Of a stretch of 64,000 nucleotides of DNA, positions 1 to 9,618 are shown piece by piece. Made by a program: the position numbers and the translations under genes. The stretch lies in NCBI GenBank assembly GCA_027487675.1, contig JAIYDD010000270.1, positions 1-64,000 of the forward strand, read 5' to 3'. The stretch is from Acetobacteraceae bacterium. GTDB lineage: Bacteria; Pseudomonadota; Alphaproteobacteria; Acetobacterales; Acetobacteraceae. The notes under the pieces were generated by a model, which saw only the letters and a program-made list of their open reading frames with translations, did not search any database and was not told the DNA's origin. The number at the start of each line of letters is the position of its first letter. The stretch's first letter is position 1.

Positions 1-97
1 CGATCGCTATGCGCTTAAGCTCCATCGCGGACGGCTCCTGGTTGGTGTCTCGACAACCCAACCGTGGCACAAGATGCCGTGGGGCCGTCCACACCAA

Positions 98-151
98 CAA
101 GGGGCCGCTGCCCCTTGGCAAGGGGGCTACGGGGGGAACAGCGTTCCCCCC
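98..151 (-). terminator. Two hairpins downstream of the hyuA-like gene
   Basis: The 163 bases left of the HyuA-like stop codon hold no gene that I can support. Two perfect stems stand out: 98-117 (8-bp arms, 4-nt loop) and 131-151 (9-bp arms GGGGGGAAC/GTTCCCCCC, 3-nt loop). Neither is followed by a clear T-run. They could be factor-independent terminators of the GC-rich type closing the seven-gene minus-strand operon, or REP-like repeats. The role is inferred. Confidence 0.4.
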
Positions 152-163
152 GGGCCGGTGGCG

Positions 164-1708
164 CTACGCGGCCGCGATCTCCCCCACCACGCGCGCCCGC
201 ACCCGCAGCGCCCCGCCCGGCAGGTAGGCCAGCGGCAGGTCCTCGATGTCCACCAGCGCCAGGCTGTCGCGATCCGCGCCCGAGGTCACGGCGCGGTCGC
301 GGGCGATGCGCTCGGCCTCCGCCATCGCCTCGGCGCGGGAGAGGCCCTGGAAGACCTGGTCGGCCTCGCCGCTGACCTGGGCGATGGCCGCACCCACGGC
401 GTTGGCGACGGCCGCGTTGGCGGGGCGCAGCACCTCCGACACGCCCGCCAGCCGGTCCGGCACGAGGAAGGCGCCGCCGCCGACGGCGAGAAGGGGCACG
501 GCGGCGGCCTCGGTCTTCATGCGGTCCACCGATTCCTCCAGCATGCGGGCCGCCTCGGCCAGCACGGCGTCGCGGAAGGCGCGGTCGAGATCGGCGACGC
601 GGTCGGCATCGCCCAGCGCCAGCAGCCCGGCGGCGACGGCGACGTCGCTGGTGGTCAGGTCGGGGCCGCCGAAGATGCGGGCGAGCTCGGGCAGGCGGAA
701 GCCGACGCTGTCCGGCCCGATGGCGATGCGGCCATGGCCCGGCGTGCGGACGCGCGAGCCGCCGCCGAGGCCGAAGCTGTGCAGGTCCGGCATGCGGAAC
801 AGCGTGCGCACGCCGCCCACCTGCACGACCGCGTTCGCCTCCCGCGGGAAGCCCGCCTTCAGCGCGCCGACATCGCTGGTGGTGCCGCCGACATCCACCA
901 CCAGCGCGTCCTTCACGCCGGTGAGGAAGGCCGCGCCGCGCATGGAATTGGTGGGGCCGGAGGCGAAGGACAGCACGGGGAAGCGCGCGGCGAGTTCCGC
1001 CCGGATCACCGTGCCGTCGTTCTGCGTGATGAAGAGGGGGGCTTCGACGCCGGCCTGCTTCAGCGCTTCCTCGAAGGCCGCGACGGTGTGGCGGGCGAGC
1101 GGGGCCAGCGCCGCGTTCATCAGCGCCACGTTCTCCCGCTCCAGCAGGCCGATGCGGCCGAGGTCGCGCGAGAGGGTGATGGCGGCGTCGGGGATCTCCT
1201 GGCGCACGATCTCGGCGGCGCGCGATTCCATCGCGGGGTCGAGGGGGGAGAAGACGGAGGCGATGGCGATGCAGCCGATGCCGTCCGCGCGCATCGCGCG
1301 CGCCGCGGCGGCGACGGCGCGTTCGTCGAGCGGCATGATCGGGCGGCCATCGTAGTCGTGCCCGCCTTCGACCATGTGCACCTGGCCGCGGGCGAGTGCG
1401 GCCAGGTCTTCCGGCCAGTCGCAGAAGGGCGGCAGGGACCGCGCGGCGGGCAGGCCGATGCGCAGCGCGCCGACGCGCGCCAGGTCCCGCCGCTGCACCA
1501 CCGCATTCACGAAATGCGTGGTGCCGATCATCACGGCCTGCACGCCTTCCGGGCCGACGCTGGGTGCCACGCCGGCGAGTGCGAGGCGCACGCCGGTCAT
1601 GACATCCGCGGTGGTGGGGGTCTTGACCGCGTGCAGCACGCGGTCGCCTTCGAGAAGGACCGCGTCGGTGTTGGTGCCGCCGACGTCGATGCCGATCCGC
1701 CGCCTCAT
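164..1708 (-). CDS. Hydantoinase/oxoprolinase family protein (HyuA-type ATPase)
   Basis: This 514-residue protein has the acetate-kinase-like ATP-binding fold of the HyuA family. Phosphate motif 1 (IDVGGTNTD) is at residues 7-15 and a second one (VDVGGTTSD) at 271-279. Family members use ATP to open five-membered cyclic imides or amides such as 5-oxoproline or hydantoins. It is shorter than the roughly 650-700-residue HyuA subunits that pair with HyuB, and no HyuB is nearby. It is the last gene of a minus-strand operon with a polyamine-type importer, AroM and a DUF917 protein, which suggests a cytoplasmic step acting on the imported compound. The start at 1708 lacks a strong ribosome-binding site. 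Family assignment is firm and substrate unknown. Confidence 0.85.
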   Translation of the reverse strand: MRRRIGIDVGGTNTDAVLLEGDRVLHAVKTPTTADVMTGVRLALAGVAPSVGPEGVQAVMIGTTHFVNAVVQRRDLARVGALRIGLPAARSLPPFCDWPEDLAALARGQVHMVEGGHDYDGRPIMPLDERAVAAAARAMRADGIGCIAIASVFSPLDPAMESRAAEIVRQEIPDAAITLSRDLGRIGLLERENVALMNAALAPLARHTVAAFEEALKQAGVEAPLFITQNDGTVIRAELAARFPVLSFASGPTNSMRGAAFLTGVKDALVVDVGGTTSDVGALKAGFPREANAVVQVGGVRTLFRMPDLHSFGLGGGSRVRTPGHGRIAIGPDSVGFRLPELARIFGGPDLTTSDVAVAAGLLALGDADRVADLDRAFRDAVLAEAARMLEESVDRMKTEAAAVPLLAVGGGAFLVPDRLAGVSEVLRPANAAVANAVGAAIAQVSGEADQVFQGLSRAEAMAEAERIARDRAVTSGADRDSLALVDIEDLPLAYLPGGALRVRARVVGEIAAA

Positions 1709-1847
1709 CGTGGGCTGCGCCGATGCTGCGCATCGCCGCCCTCAATCGCCGGCGCGGCCATCCGGCCGCTTGGCTGCGCCGCAGGGGCGGCGGCCGCCAT
1801 TCGGCGGCTCGGCCGGCTTGGCCGGCCGCAGGTCGCGCGGACCAGCA

Positions 1848-2945
1848 TCAGCTGCACTCCTGGAAGACGCTGACGAAATCGAGGTCGTAGCCGAAGGCGC
1901 GCGGCCCGACGAAATCGAGGCCCCGCGGCGTCAGGAAGACCGGCGGGGCGCGCAGCGCGATCACCGTCACGCGCTGGCCGTAGCGCAGGGTTTCGGTGCC
2001 GATCGCCTCGCCGCTGACGGTGTCGAGGACGCAGATCAGGTCGGGGGTCATGACCTTCGCCACACCCTCCACCCAGCCGACGGCCCATTCGTTCTGGAAG
2101 GCGAGGTCCATCGCGCTGCCGCGCCATTCGTCCAGGCCCTCGACGCGGGTGGTGCCGCGCAGGAAGCCCTCGGTGGTGCGGCGGGCGATGTCGGAGACCT
2201 TGCCGCGGAACAGCAGGCGGCCGTCCTCGGCGTCCAGGATCGCCTGGATCGGGTCGCGATGCTCGCGCTGCGCGGCGCGGATGGCGCGGCCGAGGGCGAT
2301 GGCCTGGGTGGTGGTGCGCAATATGCCCCAGCGCTTGACCTCCGCGCCGGTGCGCGGGGCCTTGCAGGTGGCGGCGATGGAGCCGGTCTCCACGCACATC
2401 TTGCGCGAGAGCCGCTCCATCCATTTCCAGGTGGGGACGCGGGCGACGATGCCCTCCACGCCGCGCGGATCGACCAGCGTCAGCGGCCAGGGCTGCAGAT
2501 CGCCGACGGCGAAGGACGTCATCTGCGCTTCCGGGTAGGCGCGGCCCATCGCATCGGCGTCCACCACCGGCTTGCCCAGGTGCGCGGCCGCCATCAGCGG
2601 CTGGATGCCGTTGTTGCCGCCGATCTCCACGCTCATCACGCCGCGGAAGGATCGGCCGATATAGTCCTCCATCAGCGTCACGGCGCGGGCGATGTTGGCG
2701 CTGTCGGTCAGGCGTTCCTGGCCGACCAGCGGCGCGCCCATGTTCGACACCACGGCGACCATGTCGTCATCGGCCAGCGCATCGGGGTCGAGCAGCGAGA
2801 CGCGATGCCCCTCGGCGTAGAGCCGCCGCATGTTCAGCAGGCCGAGATAGGGCGAGCCGCCGCCGCCGGTGCCGAGCACCCAGGCGCCGACGGCCAGCGC
2901 CTCGATATCCTCGAGGTCGAGTTCGCGCAGATGGGGCTCGGGCAT
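1848..2945 (-). CDS. DUF917 family protein
   Basis: This 365-residue protein carries the glycine-rich GTGGGG signature at residues 25-30 and a conserved EIGGNNG segment, both typical of DUF917. The family is uncharacterised biochemically but is repeatedly encoded beside HyuA-type proteins, so it is usually thought to share a substrate with them. The ATG at 2945 lies two bases after the aroM stop codon, which indicates tight translational linkage. A 139-bp GC-rich stretch containing small palindromes separates it from the HyuA-like gene downstream. I see no signal peptide or membrane segment, so it should be cytoplasmic. Its reaction is unknown. Confidence 0.85.
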   Translation of the reverse strand: MPEPHLRELDLEDIEALAVGAWVLGTGGGGSPYLGLLNMRRLYAEGHRVSLLDPDALADDDMVAVVSNMGAPLVGQERLTDSANIARAVTLMEDYIGRSFRGVMSVEIGGNNGIQPLMAAAHLGKPVVDADAMGRAYPEAQMTSFAVGDLQPWPLTLVDPRGVEGIVARVPTWKWMERLSRKMCVETGSIAATCKAPRTGAEVKRWGILRTTTQAIALGRAIRAAQREHRDPIQAILDAEDGRLLFRGKVSDIARRTTEGFLRGTTRVEGLDEWRGSAMDLAFQNEWAVGWVEGVAKVMTPDLICVLDTVSGEAIGTETLRYGQRVTVIALRAPPVFLTPRGLDFVGPRAFGYDLDFVSVFQECS

Positions 2946-2947
2946 CG

Positions 2948-3600
2948 TCACTCCGGCAGCAGGCTGGCGGCGGCGCGGGCGGCGACCGCGACCGAGAGCA
3001 GGATGGGGCAGGCGATCGCGGCGGCGAAGGCGGCCTTGTCGGCGCGGGAATAGGAGATGCAGTCGAGGATCACGAGGTCCGGCCGCGCTTCCGCCAGTTG
3101 CGCCGCGGCGTCCCGGCGTTCCGCGTCCGTCGCGGCGGGGCGCAGCGCGACGGCGGCGATCTCGACGCCCGGGCGGGCGCGCTTGGCGGACAGGGTCGGG
3201 ATCTGTTCCGGGAAGGGCACTGCGATGCCGAGGCGCCCGCGCGGCAGCAGCGCTTCCGCCATGCCGTTCAGCACGGCGGAAGGCTGGATCAGGTCGATCC
3301 GGTCCGGCAGGCCGGCGAAGGCGCCGGTGCAGGCCAGCAGGACGGGGCCGTGGATGCCTTCGATCTTCGTGCGCAGCCGCGCCGTCACCGCCGCCTTGGA
3401 AACGCGCACGCCCTCGCCGGAGGGCAGCAGGGTGAACAGCGTGTCGGCGTCGGATTCCGGCGGCAGCGCCGCGATCTCGGCGCGCGACAGGCCGTCCAGC
3501 GCGCCTTCCAGCAGGATCGGCAGGCCGGGCGCGGCGGCGGCGATCTCGGCTTGCAGGTCCGGGCGCGGGGCCTGGCCGATGGTCAGCACGCGGAGCGTGG

Positions 3601-3604
<4 letters not shown>
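2948..3604 (-). CDS. aroM: AroM family protein
   Basis: This 218-residue protein begins with the AroM hallmark ([14 protein letters not shown]) and keeps the internal LLACTGAF and LDCISYS segments. AroM was named from an aroL-linked gene of E. coli, but its function is unknown; the fold is thought to relate to Asp/Glu/hydantoin racemases. Here it overlaps the upstream ATPase gene by four bases (ATGA) and is followed after two bases by the DUF917 gene. A link to shikimate metabolism is not supported by context. A racemase-like role on a hydantoin or amino-acid derivative fits the neighbours better, but that is inference. Confidence 0.8.
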
Positions 3605-4644
<1,040 letters not shown>

Positions 4645-4647
4645 GGA

Positions 4648-5676
4648 TCAGCCCCGGAAGATGCGGTTCACGCGGTCGTCGATGCGTTCCTTCTGGCCGT
4701 TGTACCACTGCCAGGGCATCTGGATCAGCGTGGCCACCTGCTCCGGCGTGGTCAGCAGCTTGCCGCGGTAGCGTTCGCCCAGCTGCATGTCGCGCCGGAC
4801 GGGGCTGAACCACAGCTCTTCCGCCATCAGCTTCTGTACCTCGGGCGAGAGCATGTGGTTGATCCAGGCATGGGCGAGTTCCGTCATCTGCGTGCCGCGC
4901 GTGACGGACAGCACCTGTTCGAGGGCCATGATGCCTTCGCGCGGCGCGGTGAATTCCAGCGCCACGCGTTCCTGGTGGCGATAGGTGGCGGTGTCGTGCA
5001 GCACGCCGATGGACAGCTCGCCGGCCAGCAGCGCGTTCTCCATCCCGCCGGTGAAGTCGAACAGGCGGATCGGGCGCAGGCGCTCCATCGCGCGGAAGGC
5101 GGCGTCGAGGTCGCGGTAGCCGCTGCCGAAGACGCGGCCGGCCATCATGAAGAGCTGCTGGCCGAGGCTGTTGGCCGGGATCAGGTAGCTGCCGCGCTGG
5201 TTGGCGAAGCGCGCATCCCACAGGTCGGCCCAGGAGACGGGGCCCTGCTGGATGCGGTCGCGCCGCCAGGCGAGGCCGACGGCGGAGGTGAACATGCAGA
5301 CGCCGACGATCTCCTCCGACGTCGCGTAGGGATAGATGGTCGCGGCGTTCGGCACCTGCGCCAGGTTCGGGCGGCGCTCGACGAGGCCCTGTTCGAAGAC
5401 GTTCCACTGCTCGTTGGAATTGGTGTGGAACACGTCATAGACCGGGCGGCCGCGCGGGCTGGCGAGCAGCTTGGGCACGAAGGGGAAGGCGGTGTCCACC
5501 TCGACGCGGCAGTTGAACTGGCGCTCGAAGGCCGGGATCACCTGCTGGCGCGACAACTCGCCCCAGCGGCCGCCCCAGCCGGTGATGCGCAGCGTGTTGG
5601 CCTGCTGCGCGCCGGTGATGGCGGGCATGGCGACGGTGCCGGCGGTGGCGGCCAGCAATGTGCGGCGGTTGAGCAT
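4648..5676 (-). CDS. Extracellular solute-binding protein (PotD/PotF type)
   Basis: This 342-residue protein starts with a twin-arginine-like leader (MLNRRTLLAATAG, cleavage probably near AITGA-QQ). It has the family-1 binding-protein pattern seen in PotD-like proteins (TGWGGRWGEL, YDVFHTNSNEQW, FDFTGGMENALL, and the C-terminal PEVQKLMAEELWFSPV). It should be exported to the periplasm and deliver ligand to the permeases encoded upstream. I chose ATG 5676 because a good ribosome-binding site (GAGGAGGG) sits about nine bases upstream; an in-frame ATG at 5694 would overlap that site. The polyamine-binding residues cannot be verified by eye, so the ligand is open. Confidence 0.88.
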   Translation of the reverse strand: MLNRRTLLAATAGTVAMPAITGAQQANTLRITGWGGRWGELSRQQVIPAFERQFNCRVEVDTAFPFVPKLLASPRGRPVYDVFHTNSNEQWNVFEQGLVERRPNLAQVPNAATIYPYATSEEIVGVCMFTSAVGLAWRRDRIQQGPVSWADLWDARFANQRGSYLIPANSLGQQLFMMAGRVFGSGYRDLDAAFRAMERLRPIRLFDFTGGMENALLAGELSIGVLHDTATYRHQERVALEFTAPREGIMALEQVLSVTRGTQMTELAHAWINHMLSPEVQKLMAEELWFSPVRRDMQLGERYRGKLLTTPEQVATLIQMPWQWYNGQKERIDDRVNRIFRG

Positions 5677-5701
5677 GCTTCGGTCCCTCCTCATTGGGTT
5701 G

Positions 5702-6481
5702 TCAGAGCTTCGCGTATTCCTGCAGGCCGATGGTGCGCTCGATGCCCAGCACGAGTGCCACCGCGAGCAGGATGGAGACGGTGCTGGCGGCGGCGATGGT
5801 GCCGTCGAAGTCGAAGCGCAGGTAGTTGAACATGGCGATCGGCAGCGTCTCGTTGCCCGGCGAGACGAGGAAGAGGCTCACCGGGAACTGGTCGAAGCTG
5901 ACGATGAAGGCGAAGAGGCAGCCGGCGATGACGCCGGGGCGGATCAGCGGCAGCGTCACTTCCCGGAAGGCCTGCGCGGGCGTCGCACCCAGGCCGCGCG
6001 CCGCTTCTTCCAGCGAGCGGTCGAAATTGGCCAGCACGGCCAGCACCGTGCGCATCACGTAGGGGGTCGCCACCACGACGTGGCCGGCCAGCAGGATCCA
6101 GGGGTTGCGGCCGACGCCGCTCACCATCGCCAGCTGGAACAGCGCGAAGCCGGTCAGGATGGTGGGCAGCACGATGGGCGACAGGAAGAGGCCCGTCAAC
6201 GCGCGGCGCCCCGGCAGGCTGGAGCGCAGCAGCGCGAGCGAGGCCAGCGTGCCCATGGTGCCCGCGATCAGCACGGTGGCGACGCCGAGCGTCAGCGAAA
6301 GCCCGAAGGCCGCCATGAAGTCGCGGCTGGTGACGAACTTCACGAACCAGCGCGTCGAGACGCCGGAGGGCGGGAAGGCCAGGAAGGGATCGGGGTTCAC
6401 CGCGAAGCACAGCACGATCAGCACCGGCAGCAGCAGGAAGGCCAGCACCAGGCCGCAGACGGACAGGAAGGCCGCGCGCAT
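5702..6481 (-). CDS. Polyamine-type ABC transporter permease (PotC-like)
   Basis: This 259-residue integral membrane protein has about six hydrophobic segments and the EAA loop typical of importer permeases (EEAARGLGATPAQAFREVTLP, around residues 165-185). It would form the translocation pore with the upstream PotB-like permease and couple to the PotA-like ATPase. It is unusual that a 105-bp palindromic element, rather than the usual overlap, separates it from potB; the start codon at 6481 lies only four bases beyond that element. Family assignment is firm and substrate unknown. Confidence 0.9.
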   Translation of the reverse strand: MRAAFLSVCGLVLAFLLLPVLIVLCFAVNPDPFLAFPPSGVSTRWFVKFVTSRDFMAAFGLSLTLGVATVLIAGTMGTLASLALLRSSLPGRRALTGLFLSPIVLPTILTGFALFQLAMVSGVGRNPWILLAGHVVVATPYVMRTVLAVLANFDRSLEEAARGLGATPAQAFREVTLPLIRPGVIAGCLFAFIVSFDQFPVSLFLVSPGNETLPIAMFNYLRFDFDGTIAAASTVSILLAVALVLGIERTIGLQEYAKL

Positions 6482-6484
6482 CGG

Positions 6485-6589
6485 TCAGACCTTCCGGGAA
6501 AATCGGGCGTGGGCGTTCATGCCCGGGGATGTCTCCGGCCTGCTTCCCGCAATGCGGCGCTGTCGGGCATGGATGCACACGCTCTCAGA
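6485..6589 (-). repeat. Palindromic ~105-bp element, copy A
   Basis: This stretch separates the two permease genes. It contains a 21-bp imperfect inverted repeat (6505-6525 with 6564-6584, perfect over CATGCCCG/CGGGCATG). On the minus strand the second arm is followed by GATTTTCC. It aligns end to end with a second copy at 14679-14784: both begin (minus strand) with TGAGAGC..TGTG, continue into ATGCCCGA.AGCGCCG, and end in TCTGA. The leading TGA is the stop codon of the PotB-like gene. It may act as a partial terminator or mRNA-processing site inside the operon. Confidence 0.6.
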
Positions 6590-7442
6590 CCGCCCCGCGC
6601 GCGACGCGGCCCATGGCGCGGCCATAGGCCACCACCAGCACCAGCGCGACCACCAGCAGCACCACGCCGAGCGCTGCCGCGAAGCCCAGGTTGAAGGTCG
6701 CCGAGACCTGCTGGAAGATCAGCATCGGCAGGGTCTGCACCTCGAAGCCGCCGATGACGATGGGCGTGACATAGGCGCTGATGGCAAGCGCGAAGACCAG
6801 CAGCGACCCGGCCAGGATCCCGGGCGCGGAGAGCGGCAGCGTCACCTGCAGGAAGGCCGAAACCCGCGTGGCGCCGAGCCCGCGCGCCGCTTCCTCCAGC
6901 CGCGGATCGATGCGCGCGATCACGCCGGTCAGCGTCAGGATCATGAAGGGCACGTAGATGTGGCAGAGCGCGATGACGACCGCGGTCTCGGTGCCCAGGA
7001 ACTGCAGCGGCTCCTCGATCAGGCCCATGCCCATCAGCGTGCCGTTGATGACGCCGCGGTTCGAGAACATGCCGAGCCAGGCATAGGTGCGCACCACGAG
7101 GCCCATCACCATCGGCGCGATGACCGCCATCAGCAGCAGCGTGCGCGCGGTGGCGCTGCCCGTGCGCGCCAGCAGGAAGGCCAGCGGATAGCCGAGCAGC
7201 AGCGACAGGAAGGTGGTCAGCAGGCCGAGCCGCAGCGTCTGCCACAGCACCTCGTAGTAGTAGATGTCGCCCGCCATGCGTTCGTAGTGGCGCAGCGTGA
7301 AGGCGGCGTCGGGGCGGACGAGCGGGTTGGCCGTCAGCAGGCTCATCGTCGCCATGACGGCGAAGGGCACGGCGAAGAACAGCAGGAAGACGACGCCGGC
7401 GGGCGCCAGCATCAGCGCGGCGGTGCCGCGCGCCGTGACCAT
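6585..7442 (-). CDS. Polyamine-type ABC transporter permease (PotB-like)
   Basis: This 285-residue inner-membrane permease has six predicted hydrophobic segments and an EAA loop (EEAARGLGATRVSAFLQVTLP). It is the first gene of the minus-strand operon potB-potC-potD-potA-aroM-DUF917-hyuA. I chose ATG 7442 because GGGGAG lies seven bases upstream; in-frame ATGs at 7469 and 7502 have no such site. Its TGA stop lies in the end of the palindromic element described at 6485-6589. No promoter is evident in the 148 bases before it. Confidence 0.88.
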   Translation of the reverse strand: MVTARGTAALMLAPAGVVFLLFFAVPFAVMATMSLLTANPLVRPDAAFTLRHYERMAGDIYYYEVLWQTLRLGLLTTFLSLLLGYPLAFLLARTGSATARTLLLMAVIAPMVMGLVVRTYAWLGMFSNRGVINGTLMGMGLIEEPLQFLGTETAVVIALCHIYVPFMILTLTGVIARIDPRLEEAARGLGATRVSAFLQVTLPLSAPGILAGSLLVFALAISAYVTPIVIGGFEVQTLPMLIFQQVSATFNLGFAAALGVVLLVVALVLVVAYGRAMGRVARGAV

Positions 7443-7590
7443 CGCGATGCTCCCCGGAATACGAAGCATGCTGAGCGTATGGGACGGCGCGTGGCGCGCC
7501 AAGCCGGCAAGGCGCGGCGCCGCGCGGCTTTTCCGCCAGCACTGCCCGGATGCGGCGCAGCGCTGGCGCGTCGGCGGGCAGCCAGGCGCT

Positions 7591-8118
7591 TCAGGCGGGC
7601 TGGCGGTTCCAGGGCAGGGCCGCGAGGGCGCGCTGCACCGGGCAGGTGCCGGTCAGGCCGGTGACCAGCAGCCACCCGCCGACCAGCGCCGCCAGCGCGT
7701 GGAAGGCCGGATCGACCAGCGCGCCCGCCACCACGCCGCCCAGCGCCAGGCCGCCCGCCATGACCTGCGCCTGGCGAATCACCTGCCAGGGGCAGGCAGG
7801 GCCGGCGACGACCGGCGCGCCGGCGCGCCGCAGCCCCTCCAGCCCGCCGGCGACGATGTAGGCTTCGGCCTCGCGCGCCAGGCTGGCCAGCGCGCCGGCG
7901 GCCGCCGCGGTGCGCGTGCCGTTGACGCAGTGGAAGATCACCGGGCGGTCGGCGGGCAGCGGAAGCCGCGCCTGGGCAAGGCGCGTCAGCGGCAGATGCT
8001 CGGAGCCGGGAACGAAGAGCGCCGCGCGCTCCGTCGCCTCGCGGACGTCGATGAGCAGCGCGTCGTCGCCCTGCATCATCGCCACGGCCTGCTCGGCGGT
8101 GATGGTGTGGAGGCTCAT
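7591..8118 (-). CDS. Rhodanese-like/DUF2892 membrane protein (YgaP type)
   Basis: This 175-residue protein has an N-terminal rhodanese domain (LLIDVREATE at 21-30; active-site loop HCVNGTRTA with Cys64). It is followed by a C-terminal DUF2892 hairpin of two membrane segments (about 112-160) ending in TGTCPVQRALAALPW. The layout matches E. coli YgaP, an inner-membrane sulfurtransferase that carries persulfide sulfur on its cysteine. A strong ribosome-binding site (GGGAGG) precedes ATG 8118. It appears monocistronic, and its relation to the downstream transporter operon is unclear. Confidence 0.87.
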   Translation of the reverse strand: MSLHTITAEQAVAMMQGDDALLIDVREATERAALFVPGSEHLPLTRLAQARLPLPADRPVIFHCVNGTRTAAAAGALASLAREAEAYIVAGGLEGLRRAGAPVVAGPACPWQVIRQAQVMAGGLALGGVVAGALVDPAFHALAALVGGWLLVTGLTGTCPVQRALAALPWNRQPA

Positions 8119-8476
8119 GCCTCCCTCCCTTTTTGCAACCTTCGGTAGAGGATCTGGGGAGTGCTTCCTTAAACTCCAACGTGATTATGCTGGCTTGCCG
8201 AGCGCGGCCTGCATGGCCGGGCTGCGCCCTGAGCGGGTCCCGCGCGGCCGGCCGGGCGCGGCGCGCGCCTGCCCCCGGCCTGGCCTTCGGGCGGAAGGCG
8301 ACGCCGGAACAGGGGCTTGGCACGGTTCGGCGCGGTGCTGGACCCGGGGCGGGGCCAGGCCCCGACCGCCGGGTCGAAGCGGCGGTGGCGGGCGCCAAGG
8401 CACCATGGCCATGCGGTTGTGCCGTGGCATGCCGGTGCAACCTTGCGGGCGCCGGCCTCGTGCCGCGCGACTCGCT
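8119..8476. other. Intergenic region, 358 bp
   Basis: I see no gene here. The stretch holds the upstream region of the rhodanese gene (an AT-richer patch at about 8160-8195) and the 3' flank of the hydrolase gene. Imperfect inverted repeats around 8395-8450 might form a terminator for the hydrolase transcript. No promoter matches a consensus well. Confidence 0.4.
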
Positions 8477-9466
8477 TCAGGCCTGCGGACCGGCCGGCGT
8501 TCCGCCCGCGCCCAAGGCCAGCACGCGCCGCGCCCAGGCCCCGGCTTCCTGCACCGATCGGCGCGCCGCGGCGACATGCGGGGTGGCGCGCAGGAAGCCA
8601 TGCGCCAGGCCGGGGAAGACCTCGCACGCCACCTCGACCCCCGCCTCCCGCAGGCGGGCGGCCATGGCCAGGTTCTCGTCGGCCAGCACGTCGAGTTCCG
8701 CCACATGCAGCAGCGTCGGCGGCAGGCCGCGCAGGTCGGCGCGCAGCGGCGCGGCCAGCGGGTTCAGCCGGTCGGCCGGGCGCGGGCAGTAGCAGTCCCA
8801 GTAGAAGCGCATCTTCTCGCGCGTCAGGAAGTAGCCCTCGGCGAAGGCGCCGTAGCTCGCGCGGTCGAAGGTGGCGTCGAAGACGCCGTAGTGCAGCAGC
8901 AGTCCGTCGATGCGCAGGCCCGGGTCGGTCTCGCGCAGCAGCAGCGCGGTGGCCATGGCGAGGTTCGCCCCGGCGCTGTCGCCGGCCAGGATGATGCGCG
9001 CGGGATCGAGGCCCCATCCCGCGCCCTCGCGCGCGATCCGGCGGACCACGGCGGCGCATTCCTCGATGGCCTGCGGGAAGGCGGCCTCCGGGCTCAGCGC
9101 ATAGTCGGGGCCGAGCACGGCGCAGCCGGACGCCGCCGCCACCTCCCGCATCGGACGGTCATGGGTGTCGAGGCTCATCCACACCCAGCCGCCGCCATGG
9201 ATCCAGACGATGACGGGCAGCGTGCCCGCCGCCGGGCGGTGCAGCCGGCAGGCGAGCCGCCGGCCGCGGACCGGCAGCCAGCGGTCGCTGCTCTCGGCCA
9301 TGGCGGGGCCGCCCTCGGACAGCGGGGTGGTCAGCGCCTCGGTCAGCGCGCGGGCGCCGTCGAGCGGCAGGTCGAGCGTGATGGGCGGCAGGGCGGCGGC
9401 GCGCGCATCCATCATCCGGTTGAAGGCCAGCATCTCGGGGTCCCAGCGCGGATCGTCCTGGCTCAT
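8477..9466 (-). CDS. Alpha/beta hydrolase, hormone-sensitive lipase family (esterase family IV)
   Basis: This 329-residue protein has the oxyanion-hole motif HGGGW and the nucleophile elbow GDSAGANLA. The likely catalytic Asp is in AELDVLADE and the likely His in GLAHGFLR. This full triad in order is diagnostic of the HSL (family IV) carboxylesterases, which hydrolyse short-chain esters. ATG 9466 was chosen because AGGAGG lies about eight bases upstream; longer in-frame starts would read back across the intergenic region. It has no signal peptide and should be cytoplasmic. It is divergent from the acetyltransferase gene across 152 bp, which probably carries both promoters. Confidence 0.9.
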   Translation of the reverse strand: MSQDDPRWDPEMLAFNRMMDARAAALPPITLDLPLDGARALTEALTTPLSEGGPAMAESSDRWLPVRGRRLACRLHRPAAGTLPVIVWIHGGGWVWMSLDTHDRPMREVAAASGCAVLGPDYALSPEAAFPQAIEECAAVVRRIAREGAGWGLDPARIILAGDSAGANLAMATALLLRETDPGLRIDGLLLHYGVFDATFDRASYGAFAEGYFLTREKMRFYWDCYCPRPADRLNPLAAPLRADLRGLPPTLLHVAELDVLADENLAMAARLREAGVEVACEVFPGLAHGFLRATPHVAAARRSVQEAGAWARRVLALGAGGTPAGPQA

Positions 9467-9618
9467 GCGGCGTGCCTCCTGCCAACGGCCATCGGAAGCG
9501 GCGCGGCGACGCCGCGCAAGGGGGGCCAGGGACGTGTTCGCCCGGCCCCGCGACGCGGAAGCGTCATGCAATGCCCGGCCGGCCCGGCGCATGTTGCGGC
9601 GATCTCCGCCGCCGGAGC

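Noticed and set aside
74-1873. 600-residue open frame on the plus strand
   Set aside because: It is antisense to the HyuA-like gene; composition is His/Gly/Ala/Arg-rich with no family motif, an effect of high GC at third codon positions.
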